Shown piece after piece: positions 1-6,046 of a stretch of 6,591 nucleotides of DNA. The DNA lies in contig JAOZPL010000111.1 of NCBI GenBank assembly GCA_029932795.1, forward strand, positions 1 through 6,591, in the 5' to 3' direction. A program made the position numbers and the translations under genes. The first letter of the stretch is position 1; the number at the start of each line of letters is the position of its first letter. The DNA is from Candidatus Zixiibacteriota bacterium. GTDB taxonomy: Bacteria > Zixibacteria > MSB-5A5 > GN15 > FEB-12. Under the pieces are notes generated by a model. The model was not told the DNA's origin, made no database searches, and was given only the letters and a program-made list of their open reading frames with translations.

Positions 1-88
1 CAGGTCTTCAACGGCTGACCTGATAAAGTAAATCCAGCGATCTGCCGATAAATATAGGGAATTAGGACTAGTAACATAGGAGAGATGA
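1..88 (+). other. 5' flank of the pilin cluster
   Basis: This short stretch precedes the first pilin. All three forward frames close within the first 31 bases; frame 1 would end Gln-Val-Phe-Asn-Gly then TGA at 16-18. An upstream gene may therefore end just inside the window, but the tail is too short to identify it. In pilus loci of this kind a PilC/GspF-type gene often sits here, which is only a guess. Bases 1-6 and 17-22 (CAGGTC/GACCTG) could pair around a 10-nt loop, with no U-tract after it. No convincing promoter is visible; there is only an AT-rich patch around 49-57. Confidence 0.3.
78..82 (+). promoter_or_regulatory. Ribosome binding site of the first pilin
   Basis: AGGAG lies 6 nt before the ATG at 89. 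An ATG at 85 opens only a short out-of-frame reading frame. The site favours the ATG at 89 over the in-frame ATG at 104, giving an 11-residue prepilin leader. Confidence 0.6.
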
Positions 89-520
89 ATGAACCATTCA
101 CGGATGTCTAATCTGAGCGGCTTCACGCTTATAGAACTGGTTATCATCATCGTGGTTCTGGGTATCCTTGCTGCAGCGGCTATCCCCAAATACCAGGATA
201 TCAGCGCCGAGGCCAAAGAGGCTTCCTGCCGAGGGGCACTGGGGTCTCTTCGTTCAGGTATCACCATTTTCTACGCTAACGCGGCGGTCACCACCGGAAC
301 TGCTACCTGGCCGACTTTGAGCGAGCTTGAAACCGTCGGCACCGTCATGATGCAGGAGATTCCGAAGAACCCATACCAGTCTGACGCCAACAATCCCGAC
401 TCGATAGTCACCGGCGTGACCAAGGGAACCATCGTCGGTTCCCGTGGAGGCTGGGCTTACAAGGCTTCAACCGGAGAGATCTGGGCCAACACCAACGGGT
501 CCGGTGAGAACGACTGGTAA
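89..520 (+). CDS. Type IV prepilin / pseudopilin (MshA-like)
   Basis: A 143-residue pilin-type subunit, expected to be processed by a prepilin peptidase and assembled into a pilus or pseudopilus in the envelope. The leader is 11 residues ending in Gly11, followed by FTLIEL, so cleavage is predicted between Gly11 and Phe12, with the conserved Glu at mature position 5. A hydrophobic helix runs to about residue 33 and ends in the usual IPKY turn. The globular part is about 110 residues. Its C-terminal end has GGWAYKASTGEIWAN (120-134), a beta-strand pattern common in MSHA-like and deltaproteobacterial pilins. There is one cysteine (Cys47), so the classical C-terminal disulfide loop of T4a pilins is absent. 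It is first in the cluster, 12 nt before a second pilin. It could be the major subunit because of its position and good ribosome binding site, but this is inference. Confidence 0.9.
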   Translation: MNHSRMSNLSGFTLIELVIIIVVLGILAAAAIPKYQDISAEAKEASCRGALGSLRSGITIFYANAAVTTGTATWPTLSELETVGTVMMQEIPKNPYQSDANNPDSIVTGVTKGTIVGSRGGWAYKASTGEIWANTNGSGENDW

Positions 521-532
521 TACGCAGACAAC

Positions 533-1003
533 ATGTCTCGCGTCAGAACTACAAGACGAGTCAAGCTCGGTCAGGGTGGTTTTACTCTGATCGAGCTTGT
601 TATCGTTATTATCACTCTCGGAATACTTGCTGCCGTGGGTATTCCGAAGTTCGCCGCTATGCACGAAAGCGCGAAAATCAACGCCACAAAACAGGAAATG
701 GCGGTCCTGAAGAAAGCAATTGTCGGCAACCCGGCGGCAGTCGCCGGAGGAGAGTACATTGACCGTGGGTTTGAAGGGGACGTCGGCTCTGTCGCCTCCG
801 CCCTGGTCGACCTGGTAGTTAAACCTGATTCAATCAGCAGCTACGATAAATTGACACGACTGGGCTGGAACGGACCGTACATCGATAGTTCAGGAGGAGA
901 TTACCTGCGCGATGCCTGGGGTAACAACTATGTCTATCAACCCGGCAGCCGCAGAATAATCTCAACCGGTGGCGGAGGGGACAGCATTATCGTAAGCTTC
1001 TGA
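533..1003 (+). CDS. Pilin-like protein with GspG-like C-terminal module
   Basis: A 156-residue second pilin/pseudopilin. The leader is 16 residues, basic (Arg3, Arg5, Arg8, Arg9, Lys11) and ends Gly15-Gly16 before FTLIEL. Cleavage is predicted after Gly16, and Glu21 is the conserved mature Glu5. The hydrophobic helix ends at IPKF (37-40). The globular domain carries GDVG (82-85), GWNGPY (111-116) and DAWGNNYVY (127-135), then a Gly-rich end near STGGGGD (144-150). The DAWG/DPWG region and Gly-rich tail resemble the fold and calcium-loop region of the type II secretion major pseudopilin GspG. The GDVG...GPY...DAWG arrangement recurs in many proteins annotated only as type II secretion system protein. 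There are no cysteines. The ATG at 533 lacks a clear Shine-Dalgarno sequence and lies 12 nt after the first pilin's stop, suggesting coupled translation. Minor pilin or pseudopilin is equally possible. Confidence 0.88.
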   Translation: MSRVRTTRRVKLGQGGFTLIELVIVIITLGILAAVGIPKFAAMHESAKINATKQEMAVLKKAIVGNPAAVAGGEYIDRGFEGDVGSVASALVDLVVKPDSISSYDKLTRLGWNGPYIDSSGGDYLRDAWGNNYVYQPGSRRIISTGGGGDSIIVSF

Positions 1004-1018
1004 TGGGACGAAAAAGAG

Positions 1019-2638
1019 ATGCTTGGCCTGAAATCTCCAACCAAGGAACAACAGTCCAGAGTTCGGGACGAGCCCGACCGTCAGAGGAAGGCAACTCCTT
1101 CTCCGAATCGCTCCCTCATCTCGTCTAAGCGAGTACATCTTTTCGGTCGTCACCTCTCTTTCAACCTGGAGGATAACGCCATGCAGTTGGCCGCTGCCTC
1201 CAGGTTAGGCCCCTGGACAAAGCTTATGGATGTCCGTAAAGTATATATCTCTTCCTCTCTGTCACCCGCAAAAGAAAGACAGAGTTTCATTGTCGACACG
1301 ATTAATGATTATGTGAAGGAATTCGGTGGTGGTCAACCCACCATCTCACTCACTGTGCAAGGCCCGGAAACGGCATCCCGAGTATTTCTGATGCCGTGGC
1401 TGGCAAGAAAAGAACTGGACTCGGCAATCCAGTTTGAAGCCAAAAGGCAGATTCCCTTCCCTATCGATGAGTCCGAGTTTGATTATCGACTGATAGAAAA
1501 GACTGTTGATGGTGACCATAAGCAGATCAAGGTTTCCATGCTGGCCGCCACCCGCCGGCTGATTAGCGATACTCTCCTGCCCTTTGATCAACTCGGCCTG
1601 AAGGTCGCTCACGTTTTTCACAGCCAGGATATTATCGGACAACTGCTGCCGACCCTGCCCGGGTTCCATCAGGATAACACCTATACCATGATAAATATCC
1701 AACAGCGTTCCACAGTGATTTCATACTACTGGGGTGCTCAGCTTGTCTTTTTTCACATCAGTCCAGTTGGTTCCTCGCTACTGGGCAACCATGCTGTCCC
1801 AACAACGTTTGACTATTTCACCGAATCGCTGGCCTCCGAGATCCAGAACTCCCTGGACTACTACACCGGTCAGTTTCCGACCCAGCTGACAAACGAGATT
1901 CTTGTTTACGGTGACTTCTCTTACGCTGATGAATTGATAGAGTTGCTGGGCGACCGGTCCGGGTTTTCATTCCAACGGTTCCCGGCGGAAGATCTCAGTT
2001 TCATCAAGGGGAAGAATCGTGATTTTGAAGGTTCTCTGTCAGTGTGCCTGCCGGTACTGGCCTCGGTAGTACGCAACACCAGACTGCCGGACCTGCTCCC
2101 CAGAGAGAGACGACTTTCCCGGAGTCTCCGGCGCCTTGACAAGATCTCCTTCTTCAGCCTGGCAACCCTGCTGGTCTTTCTCTGTGGTGGCTGGTTTGTG
2201 CAGGCATACCAACTTCACCATGCAAGAGATCGGTCTGCCCAACTGACCCGACAACTGGAGAGTGTCAGAAGCTCCCCCGAGTTCCATGTATACAACATGC
2301 TCAAACAGCAAATAGCTGTTAATCAATCGTATCTGGAGAGAATCAAAGAGACTCCCAGCTACCTTGGCCTGAACCTGAAAGAACTCTCACGTCTGACGCC
2401 GGTACAGATCCGTCTGTATTATCTGGAATATGATGCCTCACAGCCAGAGCGGAATTTTTCCATTTTCGGTATCGTTTCGAACAGCAAAATACCACCTGAA
2501 ATCATTCTGGCCGAGTATGTCGAGACCCTGCGATCCTCGCCGTTCTATGATGACGTGGTCGTGACCAGACACGCAAAACAGCAGGTCGGCAAAGTACTTG
2601 AACTGGATTTTCAGATTAGTGCCAGGGGTATCATATGA
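1019..2638 (+). CDS. PilM-PilN fusion (MshI/GspL-like) assembly platform protein
   Basis: A 539-residue inner-membrane assembly protein. Residues about 40-350 look like the cytoplasmic actin-like PilM/GspL domain, with the family pattern AIQFEAKRQIPFPIDE at 136-151 and a Leu-Pro-rich end. Residues 375-397 form a single transmembrane helix, and 405-445 look coiled-coil. Residues 446-539 are a PilN-like periplasmic alpha/beta domain. PilM and PilN are normally separate; GspL and MshI are joined, as here. Just before the membrane, LPDLLPRERR (356-365) resembles the INLLP motif with which separate PilN docks on PilM. The first 35-40 residues are charged and low in complexity. The upstream ATG has only a weak AG-rich site. 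An in-frame ATG at 1181 has GGAGG 8 nt upstream but would remove the first beta strand, so the longer form is preferred. The last 4 bases overlap the next gene. Confidence 0.85.
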   Translation: MLGLKSPTKEQQSRVRDEPDRQRKATPSPNRSLISSKRVHLFGRHLSFNLEDNAMQLAAASRLGPWTKLMDVRKVYISSSLSPAKERQSFIVDTINDYVKEFGGGQPTISLTVQGPETASRVFLMPWLARKELDSAIQFEAKRQIPFPIDESEFDYRLIEKTVDGDHKQIKVSMLAATRRLISDTLLPFDQLGLKVAHVFHSQDIIGQLLPTLPGFHQDNTYTMINIQQRSTVISYYWGAQLVFFHISPVGSSLLGNHAVPTTFDYFTESLASEIQNSLDYYTGQFPTQLTNEILVYGDFSYADELIELLGDRSGFSFQRFPAEDLSFIKGKNRDFEGSLSVCLPVLASVVRNTRLPDLLPRERRLSRSLRRLDKISFFSLATLLVFLCGGWFVQAYQLHHARDRSAQLTRQLESVRSSPEFHVYNMLKQQIAVNQSYLERIKETPSYLGLNLKELSRLTPVQIRLYYLEYDASQPERNFSIFGIVSNSKIPPEIILAEYVETLRSSPFYDDVVVTRHAKQQVGKVLELDFQISARGII

Positions 2639-3198
2639 AGAACAAACTGGTACTTTATATCGGTGTTGCGGCTGCCCTCACTTGCCTGTGGCTGCTGATG
2701 ATTTTTCTTCCACTGAAACGAGAGCGCCTGCAGGTACTTGAACAGATAACTGAGACCGAAAAGCAACTGGTCGATATCGATCAAACCCTCAAGGAACTGC
2801 CGGTTTTCCTCAAAGAATCCAGTAATCTCGAGATGTCCAAGACACGACTCCAGTCATCCTTATATGCCAAGGCAGATATACTCAAACTCTTCAGGCAGAT
2901 CAGCGACCGGGCAGCCGCCAGAAAACTCACTATCACCGAGATAGTGCCATCGGTTGAGGAATTGCTTCAATTGAACAAGACAGTCCAGAACCCAAACCAG
3001 CCGCATTTCCTGAATATCACGCTATACATAAAGGGAGACTATATAGGTTTTGGCCAGCTTGTCAGCGAGTTGGAACGTGCTCCCTTTTTTAGAGGTATCA
3101 ATCGCTGTAATATCAACAGCTCTCCGGACCTCAGTCGAGACGTGATGTACTCAATCAGTTTCAAGGCGCTTCTGGGCAATGTCGAGGAGACGTCATGA
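2635..3198 (+). CDS. PilO/GspM/MshJ-like platform protein
   Basis: A 187-residue bitopic inner-membrane protein. It has a short cytoplasmic tail with Lys2 and Lys4, one transmembrane helix at about 7-26, a heptad-rich coiled coil at about 30-75, and a C-terminal alpha/beta region (95-180) that fits the ferredoxin-like periplasmic domain of PilO/GspM. Family recognition is by architecture and position rather than by sharp motifs; the phrase YIGFGQLVSELERAPFF (136-152) matches the PilO pattern of a strand then helix around a Y..F..L...L...P core. Partners would be the PilN-like half of the preceding fusion and the PilP-like product that follows. The start ATG overlaps the upstream stop in an ATGA, with AGGGG 6 nt before it, which indicates translational coupling. 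Confidence 0.78.
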   Translation: MKNKLVLYIGVAAALTCLWLLMIFLPLKRERLQVLEQITETEKQLVDIDQTLKELPVFLKESSNLEMSKTRLQSSLYAKADILKLFRQISDRAAARKLTITEIVPSVEELLQLNKTVQNPNQPHFLNITLYIKGDYIGFGQLVSELERAPFFRGINRCNINSSPDLSRDVMYSISFKALLGNVEETS

Positions 3199-3644
3199 GC
3201 ACACGTCTGCGTAAGACACTGGTCTACTGCTTCTTTGTCGGCGCTGTTATCTGGGGGTTTTTTACCCTCCGCGACGGCAAGCAGGAAGTGGTCGTGGAGC
3301 CATCACCGACTATTCAGCCCCTGGCACCGGAGACTCCGCCGGGCTGCAACATGCCCCTGATCAATATAGAGGAACGAGAAGCCGAACCCTGGGGTAATGA
3401 CCCGTTTCGCTCCTGGAAACGCCACCGGACAGGTACGGTCACCCACCACGACCAACACCAATCACAAAGTTGGATTCTCTCTGGAATTCTGTATAACAAG
3501 GACAACCCTCTGGCCTACATCAACTGGCAAGCGGTCAGGGTGGGAGATACTATAGATGGGGCCAGAGTGGTCGCCATACACCGCAGGGAGGTTACGCTCG
3601 AACAAAATGGTAACCGATTCATAATCTCCATCAGCAAAGGTTGA
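3195..3644 (+). CDS. PilP/GspC/MshK-like membrane-anchored linker protein
   Basis: A 149-residue protein that probably links the inner-membrane platform to the secretin. One transmembrane helix lies at about 9-24, followed by a Pro-rich spacer (34-53). WGNDPFR (66-72) resembles the DPF/DP-R-P element found before the HR domain in GspB/MshK/PilP proteins. The C-terminal domain (92-148) has the strand-rich HR/PilP signature WILSGILY, then AVRVGDTIDGARVVAI and a closing RFIISI. PilP proper is a lipoprotein; here no lipobox is seen (Cys51 lies in the Pro-rich spacer, not after a signal peptide), so anchoring is by the helix, as in GspC or MshK. It starts within the ATGA overlap of the previous gene with GAGGAG 5 nt upstream, and ends 3 nt before the secretin gene. 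Confidence 0.78.
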   Translation: MSTRLRKTLVYCFFVGAVIWGFFTLRDGKQEVVVEPSPTIQPLAPETPPGCNMPLINIEEREAEPWGNDPFRSWKRHRTGTVTHHDQHQSQSWILSGILYNKDNPLAYINWQAVRVGDTIDGARVVAIHRREVTLEQNGNRFIISISKG

Positions 3645-3647
3645 AGA

Positions 3648-4928
3648 ATGAAGCGAACCATAATAACAACAATAGCGACACTGCTTTTAACGGCACAGGT
3701 GTCCGGTGAGCCTGACCTCAAATCCATGCGGCTCTCCCTGGAATTTGAATCGGCACCACTGGCCGTGGTTCTTAACATGATTGCCCGGCAACACCAGCTT
3801 AATCTGGTGGTGTCAAGCGATGTCGAAGGTGAAGTTACGGTACGGTTGGAAGATGTCGATGTGGCTACCGCTCTTGACGCCATCCTCACTCCCAGAGGTT
3901 ACAATTACTATCTTCACAATAACGTCATTGTTGTGAAACCGATGGAAACTGATGCCTTGGACGAATTGCAGTCGCGCATTATAACCCTGAGGTACCTTGA
4001 TCCCATAACAGCCAAGAAGGCCCTGGAGGCCAGGCTTTCCCCCAAAGGCCTGGTGGTCATCCTTGATAAGATATCTTCAGCCATAGCGACACCGAGCACA
4101 TATACGCCCAACCGGATCATGATAACGGACTACGCAAGTGCCATTGATGAACTGGTCAAACTTGTGACGAAGCTTGATGTTCGAGAGCGTATCATACTGA
4201 TCGAGGCCAAGATTATCGAAACAAAGGTTGACAATCGACTCAAAGTCGGTCTCAACTGGCCCTCCTCGATTAACGCCAAAATGAGCGATGCTGACGAAGG
4301 CACGAGTTCATCCAGTTCAACCGATGGCGACACCGAGCGGAATGCCGGTGTCTACCAGCCTCAGGATGGTCGCTGGATTTGGGGCAAACTGTCGGTTGGC
4401 CAGCTAAACCTGGTGCTTGATCTCCTGGAACAACAGGGCAACAGCCGATTGATATCTGACCCGCGCATTACTACCATAGAGAACCATGAGGCTGAGTTCA
4501 GTTTCACCACCGTGATCCCGATCCAGACGATCAATCGCTTTACTGAAGGAGCCGCCACCTCGGATATCGTCACGTTCGAAGACAAGGAGGTCGGTATCTC
4601 GCTGAAAGTTACGCCCCGGATCAACGAAGCAGGCACAATCACTCTCGATGTGAACCCAAAGGTCGAGGATATCATCGGCTTCAGCGGACCACCGGACAAT
4701 CAGAAACCGATCACCGCCTCGCGCTCGATCAAAACCAGAATCACGGTCAATGACGGTGAGACAGTCGCACTGGGCGGCCTGTTAAAGGAAGATGAAATCA
4801 AGACCGTGAAGAAAGTCCCGCTGCTGGGGTCCATTCCGCTTATCGGGAGCCTGCTATTCACGAACAAATCGGTCGAAAAGTCAACGACGGACCTGATCAT
4901 CCTGATAACGCCGCATATCCTACACTAG
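3648..4928 (+). CDS. Compact outer-membrane secretin (PilQ/MshL/GspD family)
   Basis: A 426-residue secretin forming the outer-membrane channel for the pilus or pseudopilus. A signal peptide covers about 1-20. An STN/N0-like domain follows at 28-98 (the strand RLSLEFESAPLAVVLNMIA and the closing VIVVKP). An N1/NolW-type domain spans about 110-178, then the beta-barrel secretin core to the end. The family hallmark VPLLGSIPLIGSLLF is at 390-404, and DLIILITPHI closes the barrel. AMIN domains and extra N domains seen in PilQ (usually 600-800 residues) are missing, so the periplasmic part is minimal. A Ser/Asp-rich stretch (212-231) lies at the N1-core boundary. There is no lipobox, and the protein ends right after the last strand with no obvious pilotin-binding tail. 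It starts 3 nt after the PilP-like gene, with AAAGG 7 nt upstream. Its TAG overlaps the stop of the convergent gene. Confidence 0.92.
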   Translation: MKRTIITTIATLLLTAQVSGEPDLKSMRLSLEFESAPLAVVLNMIARQHQLNLVVSSDVEGEVTVRLEDVDVATALDAILTPRGYNYYLHNNVIVVKPMETDALDELQSRIITLRYLDPITAKKALEARLSPKGLVVILDKISSAIATPSTYTPNRIMITDYASAIDELVKLVTKLDVRERIILIEAKIIETKVDNRLKVGLNWPSSINAKMSDADEGTSSSSSTDGDTERNAGVYQPQDGRWIWGKLSVGQLNLVLDLLEQQGNSRLISDPRITTIENHEAEFSFTTVIPIQTINRFTEGAATSDIVTFEDKEVGISLKVTPRINEAGTITLDVNPKVEDIIGFSGPPDNQKPITASRSIKTRITVNDGETVALGGLLKEDEIKTVKKVPLLGSIPLIGSLLFTNKSVEKSTTDLIILITPHILH

Positions 4929-5374
4929 CCCGACCGCTGCAACCGCCACTTTCGGGAGTTGCTGAGCAACATCTGGACTGTAAATACCAGCATGACGACA
5001 TCGAAGAACAGTGCGTTCCATGCCGGCTCTGTGGCTGACTGAGCCGCTCTGAAACAACCACAGTCGATATCCAGCCCTCGTACAATTGTAGACGCCAGCA
5101 CAACTATGAATCCAATTGTCATCAGATTCGCCCAGAAAACAGCACCCAGATAAAATATACCCAGAATCAGGGTCAGGCCGCAGAACAACTCCAGCCACGG
5201 AATAACCAGCGCCACCAGATTGATCCATGCCCCCGGCACGATGTGGTAATACCAGATTGTCTTGGCAAATGCACCCGGATCAATAATCTTGTAAATGGAA
5301 GCGGAAATGAAGATGCCACCGATCAGAAGACGGGAAACTACCGTCAGATAATCATTGTCTATAACTGACCGCAA
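4925..5374 (-). CDS. MauE/DoxX-family membrane protein
   Basis: A 149-residue polytopic membrane protein, probably handling thiol redox or electron transfer for envelope proteins. Helices lie at about 10-31, 50-72, 76-98 and 118-138. The hallmark is LDIDCGCF (101-108) between helices 3 and 4, the MauE-type cysteine pair. MauE itself helps methylamine dehydrogenase maturation, but family members are widespread and their substrates are mostly unknown. With the N terminus inside, the Cys pair would face the periplasm. The start codon is TTG at 5374-5372, chosen because AGGAGG lies 5 nt upstream. The gene overlaps the end of the rhodanese gene by 16 nt, so the two are probably co-translated and act together. 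Its stop interlocks with that of the secretin gene. Confidence 0.87.
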   Translation of the reverse strand: MRSVIDNDYLTVVSRLLIGGIFISASIYKIIDPGAFAKTIWYYHIVPGAWINLVALVIPWLELFCGLTLILGIFYLGAVFWANLMTIGFIVVLASTIVRGLDIDCGCFRAAQSATEPAWNALFFDVVMLVFTVQMLLSNSRKWRLQRSG

Positions 5375-5877
5375 CGTTTCCTCCTCTCCATATCAAAACC
5401 GGACTTCTCCCACTCACGAGCGCCACCGAAAAAGATCGACACCGCCGTGTAACCAAAACTCTGCAGGTTTCGTGCCAGATGCAATGACAGATCACATTCC
5501 TCACCGGTACAGAAGACTATCAGCGAATAATCTTTGGGAATACCCTGCAGGACAGAATCGAAATACGTTCCCAGATCATCAGGAAGGTGCTCAAACGGGA
5601 TGTTTATAGAGCCCGGGATTGTCCCGCACTCAAATTCTTCTGGCTCAGTAGCATCGATAAACAGAGAAGTCCCCGTCGAGAACTCAAATTGAGCTACGTT
5701 GATATCAATAAAAGGCGGATCGCCCTCCTGTGCAGCAGGTGGTACAACCGGCCCGCTCCCATCGGATAGATCACGATATTGACCAATGAAATCAATACGG
5801 TTCGGAGAAACAAGATTCGCCACCAAACCGAACAAAATCGCGACCAGAAGAAGTAAGAAAGCCTGTCTCGTCACCAT
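5359..5877 (-). CDS. Membrane-anchored rhodanese-domain protein
   Basis: A 172-residue single-domain rhodanese behind a hydrophobic anchor. Residues 6-24 form the transmembrane segment after a short Arg-containing start, so the domain should lie in the periplasm. A Pro-rich linker (43-56) leads to the domain: IDATEPEEF (74-82), then GTIPGSINIP (85-94), the active-site loop CTGEEC with catalytic Cys123 (123-128), and the closing FFGGAREWEKSGF (149-161). Rhodaneses transfer sulfane sulfur through the loop cysteine or act as redox/binding modules. The extra Cys128 in the loop, plus Cys84 and Cys169, suggest thiol-disulfide chemistry, though that is inference. The ATG has only a weak GGA upstream. 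Its last codons encode the ribosome binding site and TTG start of the MauE-like partner. Cleavage of the anchor as a signal peptide is possible but no clear site is seen. Confidence 0.9.
   Translation of the reverse strand: MVTRQAFLLLLVAILFGLVANLVSPNRIDFIGQYRDLSDGSGPVVPPAAQEGDPPFIDINVAQFEFSTGTSLFIDATEPEEFECGTIPGSINIPFEHLPDDLGTYFDSVLQGIPKDYSLIVFCTGEECDLSLHLARNLQSFGYTAVSIFFGGAREWEKSGFDMERRKRCGQL
5380..5385 (-). promoter_or_regulatory. Shine-Dalgarno that fixes a TTG start
   Basis: On the minus strand AGGAGG is followed by 5 nt (AAACG) and the TTG start of the MauE-like gene. The same bases encode Glu-Arg-Arg near the end of the rhodanese protein, so translation of the upstream gene passes directly over the downstream initiation site. 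Confidence 0.8.
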
Positions 5878-6012
5878 ATTATTCCAGGGTCAACTTTCAA
5901 CAGCAAATCAGAATTTATATGACTGTTACGAGGCCTTGTTCCAAAAAAAAAACAAATAGAAAAAAAATCGCCAGGAGTGTCAAGGAATTTCAGTGGTGTG
6001 CCCATACGGATC
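5878..6012. other. AT-rich spacer with A-tracts upstream of the rhodanese gene
   Basis: This spacer holds no supported gene. On the plus strand it has A10 at 5943-5952 and A8 at 5960-5967, and the A7 of the terminator tail follows at 6013-6019; such tracts can bend DNA. It separates the upstream terminator from the rhodanese start and is where that operon's promoter should lie. Confidence 0.5.
5953..5983 (-). promoter_or_regulatory. Possible promoter of the rhodanese-MauE operon
   Basis: On the minus strand there is a perfect -35 hexamer TTGACA (5983-5978). At a long 19-nt spacing follows a weak -10 candidate, TATTTG. A TATAAA occurs about 35 nt further downstream without a partner hexamer. 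The location, just after the upstream terminator and about 75 nt before the ATG, is sensible, but the -10 match is poor. Confidence 0.3.
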
Positions 6013-6046
6013 AAAAAAACAAGGACCCATCAATCCTGATGGGTCC
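6013..6046 (-). terminator. Rho-independent terminator of the 60-residue ORF
   Basis: A perfect 10-bp stem (6046-6037 with 6032-6023, arms GGACCCATCA and TGATGGGTCC) closes a 4-nt loop. On the minus strand it is followed by TTG and then seven T residues. It lies about 62 nt after the stop of the small minus-strand ORF and insulates it from the rhodanese gene. On the plus strand no T-run follows, so it works only for leftward transcription. Confidence 0.9.

Noticed and set aside
1..22. Short inverted repeat CAGGTC/GACCTG as a terminator of an upstream gene
   Set aside because: The stem is only 6 bp with a 10-nt loop and is followed by ATAAAGTAAA rather than a T-run.
1346..2326. Minus-strand frames inside the PilM-PilN fusion gene
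   Set aside because: These are antisense shadows without motifs; the plus-strand frame is continuous and recognisable.
48..3194. A prepilin peptidase, ATPase or PilC gene in the window
   Set aside because: No reading frame shows Walker motifs, the GspF fold or a multi-pass peptidase; these must lie outside or elsewhere in the genome.
4897..5228. Other minus-strand frames overlapping the MauE-like gene
   Set aside because: Only the 4925-5374 frame gives a sensible four-helix protein with the DCGC motif and a strong ribosome binding site.
5355..5769. Plus-strand open frames (5355-5609, 5587-5769) opposite the rhodanese gene
   Set aside because: They lie antisense to a clear rhodanese domain, show no family motif and lack convincing ribosome binding sites.
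5941..5967. T-runs on the minus strand as a second terminator
   Set aside because: No stable GC-rich hairpin precedes them, and they lie after a much better terminator at 6013-6046.
6023..6046. The perfect hairpin as a bidirectional terminator or mobile-element end
   Set aside because: There is no T-run on the plus-strand side, no rightward gene needing it, and no duplication or transposase nearby.
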